A stretch of DNA of 44,792 bases from Bacillota bacterium (GTDB lineage Bacteria > Bacillota > Clostridia > Lachnospirales > Lachnospiraceae). The stretch is from assembly GCA_023415475.1 (NCBI GenBank), contig JAEZKL010000167.1:1-44792 (forward strand). The letters are read 5' to 3'. Below are positions 39,850 through 44,792 of the stretch, one piece after another (within the stretch, counting starts at the first letter, position 1; the number at the start of each line of letters is the position of its first letter). The translations under genes and the position numbers were made by a program. The notes below the pieces were generated by a model. That model did not search any database. It was not told the origin of the DNA and saw nothing but the letters and a program-made list of their open reading frames with translations.

Positions 39850-41255
39850 TGAGTAAGAAGGCAGAGGAATTTATCAATCATGAGGAAATCCTCGCTACGT
39901 TAGAATATGCTAAAGAAAACAAGAATAATAGAGAACTGATCGATGAGATTCTTACAAAGGCTGAGAAGCTCAAGGGTATTACTCATCGTGAAGCCTCCGT
40001 ACTGCTGGAATGTGAGCAGGAGGATCAGATTCAGAGGATGTATGAGCTTGCGGTTAAGATTAAGCAGAGATTCTATGGTAACCGTATTGTTATGTTCGCT
40101 CCCCTTTATCTCTCCAATTACTGTGTCAATGGTTGTGTTTATTGTCCCTATCACTATGTCAATAAGCACATCCCCCGCAAGAAGCTGACTCAGGAGGAGA
40201 TTCGCCAAGAAGTGATTGCACTGCAGGATATGGGACATAAGCGCTTAGCCTTGGAAGCAGGTGAGGATCCGATCAATAACCCGATAGAATATATTCTCGA
40301 GAGTATCAATACTATCTACTCCATCAAGCATAAGAACGGAGAAATCCGCAGGGTAAATGTAAATATTGCGGCAACTACGGTGGAGAATTACCGTAAGCTG
40401 AAAGACGCCGGAATCGGGACTTATATCCTGTTCCAGGAGACTTATCACAAAGAAAATTATGAGTCGCTTCACCCCACCGGACCAAAGCATAATTATGCTT
40501 ATCATACAGAAGCCATGGATCGTGCTATGGAAGCAGGAATTGATGATGTAGGCTTAGGTGTCTTGTATGGACTTAATATGTACCGATATGATTTTGCAGG
40601 CATTCTGATGCATGCAGAGCATCTGGAAGCAGCAATGGGAGTGGGACCCCATACGATCAGCGTACCCAGAATTCGACCGGCCGATGATATCGATGCCACC
40701 AGCTTCAAGGATGCAATATCGGATGAGGTGTTTGAGAAGATTGTAGCTATTCTTCGAATTGCGGTTCCCTACACCGGCATCATCGTATCCACCCGTGAAT
40801 CCCAGAAGAGCAGGGAGAGAGTACTGAAGCTTGGTGTATCCCAGATCAGCGGAGGCTCTAAGACCAGCGTCGGCGGATATGCTGCTCCGGAACCGGAGGA
40901 GGAGAGCTCAGCCCAGTTCGATGTAGAGGATACCAGAACCATTGACGAGATTGTGAATTGGCTTCTTTCCCTTGGTTACATACCAAGCTTTTGTACTGCA
41001 TGTTACCGGGAAGGAAGAACCGGAGACCGATTTATGAGTCTGGTGAAGTCCGGTCAGATTGCAAACTGCTGTCAGCCCAATGCACTTATGACATTGAAGG
41101 AGTATCTGGAGGATTATGCTTCGGAGGATACACGAAAGAAAGGCGAAGCATTAATTGAAAGTGAGCTAACCCGTATTCCGAATGAAAAGGTACTCGGTAT
41201 CGCGAAGACGAATCTTAGTAAAATCGCAGAGGGCAGCAGGGATTTTCGTTTCTAA
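39837..41255 (+). CDS. hydG: [FeFe]-hydrogenase maturase HydG (tyrosine lyase)
   Basis: HydG is the radical SAM tyrosine lyase that yields the CO and cyanide ligands of the H-cluster. The 472-residue length is normal. The radical SAM motif is C96-x3-C100-x2-C103 (N-Y-C-V-N-G-C-V-Y-C). The C-terminal cluster site is F-C-T-A-C-Y-R-E-G-R-T-G and then Q-I-A-N-C-C-Q, matching the C-x2-C-x22-C auxiliary-cluster pattern. AAGGAG lies 8 nt before the ATG inside the end of hydE, so translation is coupled. No hydrogenase structural gene is in the window. Confidence 0.96.
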   Translation: MYDVMSKKAEEFINHEEILATLEYAKENKNNRELIDEILTKAEKLKGITHREASVLLECEQEDQIQRMYELAVKIKQRFYGNRIVMFAPLYLSNYCVNGCVYCPYHYVNKHIPRKKLTQEEIRQEVIALQDMGHKRLALEAGEDPINNPIEYILESINTIYSIKHKNGEIRRVNVNIAATTVENYRKLKDAGIGTYILFQETYHKENYESLHPTGPKHNYAYHTEAMDRAMEAGIDDVGLGVLYGLNMYRYDFAGILMHAEHLEAAMGVGPHTISVPRIRPADDIDATSFKDAISDEVFEKIVAILRIAVPYTGIIVSTRESQKSRERVLKLGVSQISGGSKTSVGGYAAPEPEEESSAQFDVEDTRTIDEIVNWLLSLGYIPSFCTACYREGRTGDRFMSLVKSGQIANCCQPNALMTLKEYLEDYASEDTRKKGEALIESELTRIPNEKVLGIAKTNLSKIAEGSRDFRF

Positions 41256-41325
41256 GAATAAGACGAATAACCATTCAATTAACTATGGATTTTTATGTAA
41301 ATTTTCATTATAATAAAGCTTATAA

Positions 41326-41422
41326 AGCCTGCTTGTGATTGTAAGCCAAGTACAGGCTCAGGAATATGATTTATGTTAATGAAATAATCGAAGCATAATT
41401 ATATTAACAGGTACCTGTTAAT
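41326..41422. promoter_or_regulatory. Hairpin and 20-bp palindrome between hydG and hydF
   Basis: At 41326-41358 AGCCTG-CTTG pairs with CAAG-TA-CAGGCT. At 41403-41422 lies the perfect palindrome ATTAACAGGTACCTGTTAAT, a good candidate operator for a hydF-proximal promoter. It is not the Rex site: Rex uses TTGTTAA-N4-TTAACAA, whereas here the half-sites are in reversed order. Confidence 0.5.
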
Positions 41423-41480
41423 TACAGAGGGTAATAAAAATAGTAATGTTATGCAGTGAACTGCAGAGAGGATAGAACGC

Positions 41481-42674
41481 GTGAGTTTAAATAGTACACC
41501 AAGAGCAAATCAACTTCATATCGGTATCTTCGGTAAGAGAAACAGTGGTAAATCAACCTTAATTAATGCCCTTACCGGCCACAATACCGCATTGGTATCC
41601 GATGTCGCCGGTACTACAACGGATCCGGTTTATAAAACGATTGAAATCTATGGAATTGGACCCTGTGTACTGATTGATACGGCTGGGTTTGATGACAGCG
41701 GTTACCTGGGTCAGATGAGAGTAGAAAAGACGAAGCTTGCCATGGAGAAGACCGATGTAGCTTTGATCGTATGCAGTGAAGAGGATGTCCTTCAGGAATT
41801 GGAGTGGGCAAGAGCCTTCAAGGAGCATAAGGCAGCTGTAATTATGGTCATTAATAAGATTGACCAGATTAGTAATACCGATCGAATTCGTAATAAAATT
41901 GTGGAAGTGATGAAGGAGGAGCCGATTAAAATCAGCGCCATCTCGAAGCTTGGCATAGAAAGGATCAGAGAAGAGATCATTCGTAAGATTCCGGAGGACT
42001 TTGATGCAAAGAGCATACTGGGCGATCTGGTAGAGGAGGGAGATACAGTATTACTTGTAATGCCTCAGGATATACAGGCACCGAAGGGGCGTCTGATCTT
42101 ACCACAGGTACAGACCCTAAGGGAACTGTTGGATAAGAAGTGTATCGTACTAAGTAGCACTGCAGATAAATATGAAGAGGCATTGGCTAGCATGGTGAAG
42201 CCGCCAAAGCTGATAATTACCGATTCACAGGTGTTTAAGCTTGTATATGAGAAGAAGCCTGCCGAGAGCAAGCTTACTTCCTTCTCAGTGCTTTTTGCGA
42301 GTCATAAGGGCGATATCGATTATTTTATCAAGAGTGCACAAGCTCTTGACAGACTAACCGAAAATTCCAGGGTGTTAATTGCGGAAGCCTGTACCCATGT
42401 TCCCCTGGAGGAGGACATCGGCAGGGAGAAGCTTCCCAGAATGCTTCGAGGGAAGGTTGGAGAAGGCTTAACCATTGTGAATGTCAGCGGAAATGATTTT
42501 CCTAAGGATTTAACAAAATATGATCTGATTATTCAATGCGGTGCCTGTATGTTCAATCGTAAATATGTAATGAGCCGTGTCGAGCAGGCTAAGCTTCAGA
42601 AGGTGCCCATGACGAATTATGGTGTTACAATCGCCTATCTGACCAATATTTTGGATAAGCTTGCGATCGTGTGA
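41481..42674 (+). CDS. hydF: [FeFe]-hydrogenase maturation GTPase HydF
   Basis: HydF is the GTPase scaffold on which the diiron subcluster is assembled before transfer to apo-hydrogenase. The 397-residue protein has an Era-like G domain: G1 G18-K-R-N-S-G-K-S-T26, G3 D-T-A-G-F and G4 N-K-I-D. It also has the HydF cluster ligands C-T-H and C-G-A-C near the C-terminus. The start is a GTG with AGAGG 9 nt upstream. It lies 225 bp after hydG, with hairpins between, so it may have its own promoter. Confidence 0.95.
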   Translation: MSLNSTPRANQLHIGIFGKRNSGKSTLINALTGHNTALVSDVAGTTTDPVYKTIEIYGIGPCVLIDTAGFDDSGYLGQMRVEKTKLAMEKTDVALIVCSEEDVLQELEWARAFKEHKAAVIMVINKIDQISNTDRIRNKIVEVMKEEPIKISAISKLGIERIREEIIRKIPEDFDAKSILGDLVEEGDTVLLVMPQDIQAPKGRLILPQVQTLRELLDKKCIVLSSTADKYEEALASMVKPPKLIITDSQVFKLVYEKKPAESKLTSFSVLFASHKGDIDYFIKSAQALDRLTENSRVLIAEACTHVPLEEDIGREKLPRMLRGKVGEGLTIVNVSGNDFPKDLTKYDLIIQCGACMFNRKYVMSRVEQAKLQKVPMTNYGVTIAYLTNILDKLAIV

Positions 42675-42745
42675 CGTAAAGCATCTTCACAAAGTGGAGC
42701 ATATCCACAATGGAGGAACTGCATCATAAGGGGGATTGATGTTCT

Positions 42746-43585
42746 ATGGCGAATCTGATTTTATTCGAAGGGCTTCCGGGATCCGGCAAGACGACACTGG
42801 CGGCAAACGCTTCGGAGTATCTGTCGAGGAGGAAAAAGGCCTTGTTTTATGAGGAGGGCGCAAGCCATCCGGCTGATCTGGCTTGGTGTGCATGTATTCC
42901 TTTGGATCGATTTCCTGAAGTTCTGGATCGGTTTCCGGACTATGAGAATCGAATTCGGGAGCATATGTATCAAGAGGGAAATTATTATGTGGTGCCCTAT
43001 ACAAAGTTCCCTATTGAGAATCCTGAGTTCTACAGATATATGGAAAGCTTTGAGGTATATGATAACCGGGTCGGTCTTGATACTTTTGTGGATTTACACC
43101 TTAGGAAGTGGATAACCTTCGGCAAAGAGAAGGAGTTTGTGGATGAATATATCGTATTTGAATGCTCCTTTCTACAGAACCATATCAATGAGCTCCTGTT
43201 ATTTCATAATACCTCAGATAATGAAATTAAGGAATATTTGATCCGTTTGATCGATACAGTAAAAGCCTTAAATCCTGTAGTGATCTACCTAAATCAACCC
43301 GATGCCAAAGAGACAATCCGCAGAGTATCCGAAGCCAGAGTAAACGAACAGGGCGAACCGGTCTGGAGAGACCGGGTAATTGAATATATTGAGAATACAC
43401 CCTTCGCGCAGGCACATGGACTGAAGGGCTTTGATGGAATGCTTCAGTATTTTGAGAAGAGAAAGACACTGGAACTGGCAATTCTACATGAATTACCCGT
43501 AAAAACCATCCTCCTCGATAACATAGATTATAACTGGGAGCAGTTGTGGGAGAAGCTGAAGGAAATACTGGACAATGAGCTCTAG
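42746..43585 (+). CDS. P-loop NTPase, kinase-like
   Basis: The 279-residue protein begins with F-E-G-L-P-G-S-G-K-T-T (Walker A at 9-16) on the first strand, the layout of nucleotide and small-molecule kinases such as thymidylate kinase. The later part (Y-I-V-F-E-C-S-F-L-Q and V-V-I-Y-L-N-Q-P) gives the second and third strands. It resembles a Clostridial family annotated only as hypothetical or as an AAA-like kinase; the acceptor is unknown. GGGGGATT is about 11 nt before the ATG. It lies 71 bp after hydF and may be read with it. Confidence 0.75.
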   Translation: MANLILFEGLPGSGKTTLAANASEYLSRRKKALFYEEGASHPADLAWCACIPLDRFPEVLDRFPDYENRIREHMYQEGNYYVVPYTKFPIENPEFYRYMESFEVYDNRVGLDTFVDLHLRKWITFGKEKEFVDEYIVFECSFLQNHINELLLFHNTSDNEIKEYLIRLIDTVKALNPVVIYLNQPDAKETIRRVSEARVNEQGEPVWRDRVIEYIENTPFAQAHGLKGFDGMLQYFEKRKTLELAILHELPVKTILLDNIDYNWEQLWEKLKEILDNEL

Positions 43586-43590
43586 ATTTA

Positions 43591-43648
43591 ATAAAGGTTC
43601 TATCTTTAAGATACGGGTAAGCCGTACACTTAAGGATAGAACCTTTAT
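43591..43648 (+). terminator. Long hairpin terminator after the P-loop gene
   Basis: Perfect 14-bp arms ATAAAGGTTCTATC and GATAGAACCTTTAT continue with TTTAAG/CTTAAG and TACGG/CCGTA, so nearly all of the 58 nt is paired. It begins 6 bp after the stop. Confidence 0.75.
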
Positions 43649-43782
43649 CGATTCATGAATTGGCATCGAGGCACATATATAACATAGCATATCATCTATA
43701 AACTCACTTGTATCACTTATCGGTACAATATGAACATGAATAGAATGCAATACCTCATACTAATCTAATCGAACTATCTTTT

Positions 43783-43825
43783 GTTACAATATAATTTCTC
43801 ACGAAGGGAGAAATTATATTGTAAC
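43783..43825. repeat. Perfect 18-bp inverted repeat
   Basis: GTTACAATATAATTTCTC and its exact complement flank a 7-nt loop. It ends directly where the MITE-like element starts, and may be part of the insertion target or of a nested element. Confidence 0.8.
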
Positions 43826-44081
43826 GGCTACCGGGCAAGCTATCTTTAAATAAGGGTACAGGTATCTCATAATGCACTGTTTGGAAGACGATTTGCTGAT
43901 TTGTGGGCACTAAGCGAACATTTTAATGTACGCTTAAGTGCATACAAATCAGTAAAGTGTCTTCCAATCTGTTGTGTGAAGTGTGAAGAAGAGCGTCTTC
44001 ACACAGAAAGAAGGTCAGAATGAAATCCATTGGAATTTCATTCTGACCTTCTTTTGTATAAAGATAGTCTACCGGGTAGCC
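43826..44081. mobile_element. MITE-like element with terminal inverted repeats and nested hairpins
   Basis: The ends are 23-bp inverted repeats (43826-43848 and 44059-44081), both starting GGCTACC when read inward and ending CTATCTTTA, identical at 19 of 23 positions. AAC flanks both sides as a possible 3-bp target duplication. The 256-bp interior codes for nothing. It holds a hairpin of 87 nt (43881-43967; arms TTGGAAGAC, CTGATTTGT and CACTAAGCG with matching complements), a 9-bp hairpin (43981-44004) and a perfect 20-bp inverted repeat (44007-44054). The last could serve as a terminator for the flanking gene. Confidence 0.6.
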
Positions 44082-44104
44082 AACCATATCAAAATAATAG
44101 AATT

Positions 44105-44792
44105 CTATTCATGGAACGACTTCCAGAAGGCGCTGTCCGTTTTGATGAAATCCTTCAGCTCCTCGAAGGAAATCTCGAATTCGGGGAAGCCGGCCGCGTA
44201 AGCGGCAATTTCGTAAGGGTAGAAGTAGATTACAATACTATTTTCCTTTAGGTAGAAGTACGGGGAGTCAGTAATTCCGGTAAAGGTATCGGGGAAGAAC
44301 ATCGATTCCTCCGGATCTGCTTCTGATATCTTCGTTCTGATAAATTCATCAATGTAGGTTTTATATTCACCGCCCTGGATGAATAAATCACTAAAATCAT
44401 AGAATTCTCCGGTGGTTATATCAATAAAGAAGAATTCCCTGAGAGGCATACCGTGTGCAGCACCTTCATAATAATCATAACCACTCATGGAGATGGTTAA
44501 TAAATTCTTGGTTAATGTAGCGATAAAGGTATCATTTACGGACAAATTATCATCTACTGTGATATTCGCACGGGATTCGGTGAACTCGGTCTCCAGTTGT
44601 TCGTTAATGCTCTTCTGGATAGCAGAATCCTTCAGGCCCTCTACTTGAGGATAACGAACCATAACCGATCGTAAGGGTTTAAACTTCAGTTCCTTTACGG
44701 TGATTCCATTTTCCAGAGAGGTAGTAGTATCCGCTTGCCATAATACGGTATTATCTAGGCGGTAATAAGCCAGATCACCGTCAATCTCAGCC
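44105..44792 (-). CDS. DUF3298/RsiV-like extracytoplasmic protein, 5' end outside window
   Basis: On the minus strand the frame is open from the right edge to a TAG at 44105, giving at least 228 residues with the N-terminus missing; an internal ATG at 44662 is not a likely start. The C-terminal part matches DUF3298 as in RsiV: Y-Y-E-G-A-A-H-G, F-F-F-I-D-I-T-T-G, L-F-I-Q-G, F-Y-L-K-E-N-S-I-V-I-Y-F-Y-P-Y-E-I-A-A-Y-A-A-G. The missing N-terminus probably holds DUF4163 and an anchor. In RsiV this domain binds lysozyme as an anti-sigma sensor; many Clostridial relatives are stand-alone copies of unknown ligand. Confidence 0.82.
   Translation of the reverse strand, partial: AEIDGDLAYYRLDNTVLWQADTTTSLENGITVKELKFKPLRSVMVRYPQVEGLKDSAIQKSINEQLETEFTESRANITVDDNLSVNDTFIATLTKNLLTISMSGYDYYEGAAHGMPLREFFFIDITTGEFYDFSDLFIQGGEYKTYIDEFIRTKISEADPEESMFFPDTFTGITDSPYFYLKENSIVIYFYPYEIAAYAAGFPEFEISFEELKDFIKTDSAFWKSFHE

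Noticed and set aside
41403..41422. Rex operator upstream of hydF
   Set aside because: The half-sites TTAACA and TGTTAA are in reversed order relative to the Rex consensus and spaced by 6.
1..44792. CRISPR array, tRNA, rRNA or prophage
   Set aside because: No regularly spaced direct repeats, no tRNA T-loop/cloverleaf pattern, and no phage or transposase genes were seen on either strand.

Overview
The window looks like chromosome of an anaerobic, sugar-fermenting member of the Bacillota, class Clostridia, most like Lachnospiraceae. The evidence is moderate-to-low GC, strong AGGAGG-type ribosome binding sites, TTGACA/TATAAT promoters often with an extended -10, the [FeFe]-hydrogenase maturases HydE, HydG and HydF, a pyrophosphate-type phosphofructokinase, an RnfC/RnfD-like electron-transfer protein and a ChvE-type sugar ABC transporter. 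No rRNA, tRNA, CRISPR array, prophage or transposase gene was found. This is core and semi-core chromosome with several small regulatory and repeat elements.

Layout. 1-984: a membrane-protein gene cut by the left edge, then a hairpin-rich tandem repeat. 984-4409: a 1141-residue GH2 glycosidase. 4610-6064 (minus): a CBS-domain protein and a metallophosphoesterase. 6362-11126: a zinc-ribbon mini-protein, a membrane-anchored repeat protein, a DUF3160 lipoprotein and an iron-sulfur aldo/keto reductase. 11154-14660: truA, a YcaQ/AlkX-like DNA glycosylase, a DUF503 protein, a GNAT acetyltransferase and a self-contained unit for a 26-residue basic peptide. 14764-18905 (minus): pfp and a three-gene ABC-2 exporter whose leader has a candidate leader peptide and an intrinsic terminator just before the first gene. 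19326-21338: a GNAT-like protein and metF. 21449-28150: a chvE-gguA-gguB sugar importer (minus) diverging from a DeoR regulator and an orphan RbsA-type ATPase, with TTCGTTT-type operators between them. 28379-31852: two DUF2087 proteins diverging from a CoA-binding protein and an RnfD-RnfC fusion. 32150-34561: three membrane proteins of unknown role. 34946-38379: a BlaI/M56 sensor unit with a 40-bp palindromic operator and a large anchored protein. 38466-42674: a structured leader RNA, then hydE, hydG and hydF. 42746 to the end: a P-loop protein, a MITE-like hairpin element, and a DUF3298/RsiV-like protein cut by the right edge.

How the parts fit. Sugar is released by GH2, imported through ChvE-GguAB under the DeoR regulator, and passed through PPi-dependent glycolysis. 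Excess reductant is probably removed through [FeFe]-hydrogenase, whose assembly needs HydEFG, and possibly through the RnfDC-like protein. The most unusual items are the RnfD-RnfC fusion lacking a recognisable flavinylation motif, the attenuator upstream of the ABC-2 exporter, and the leader RNA before hydE. All three are predictions from sequence. Family names come from recognition of motifs, not from database searches.
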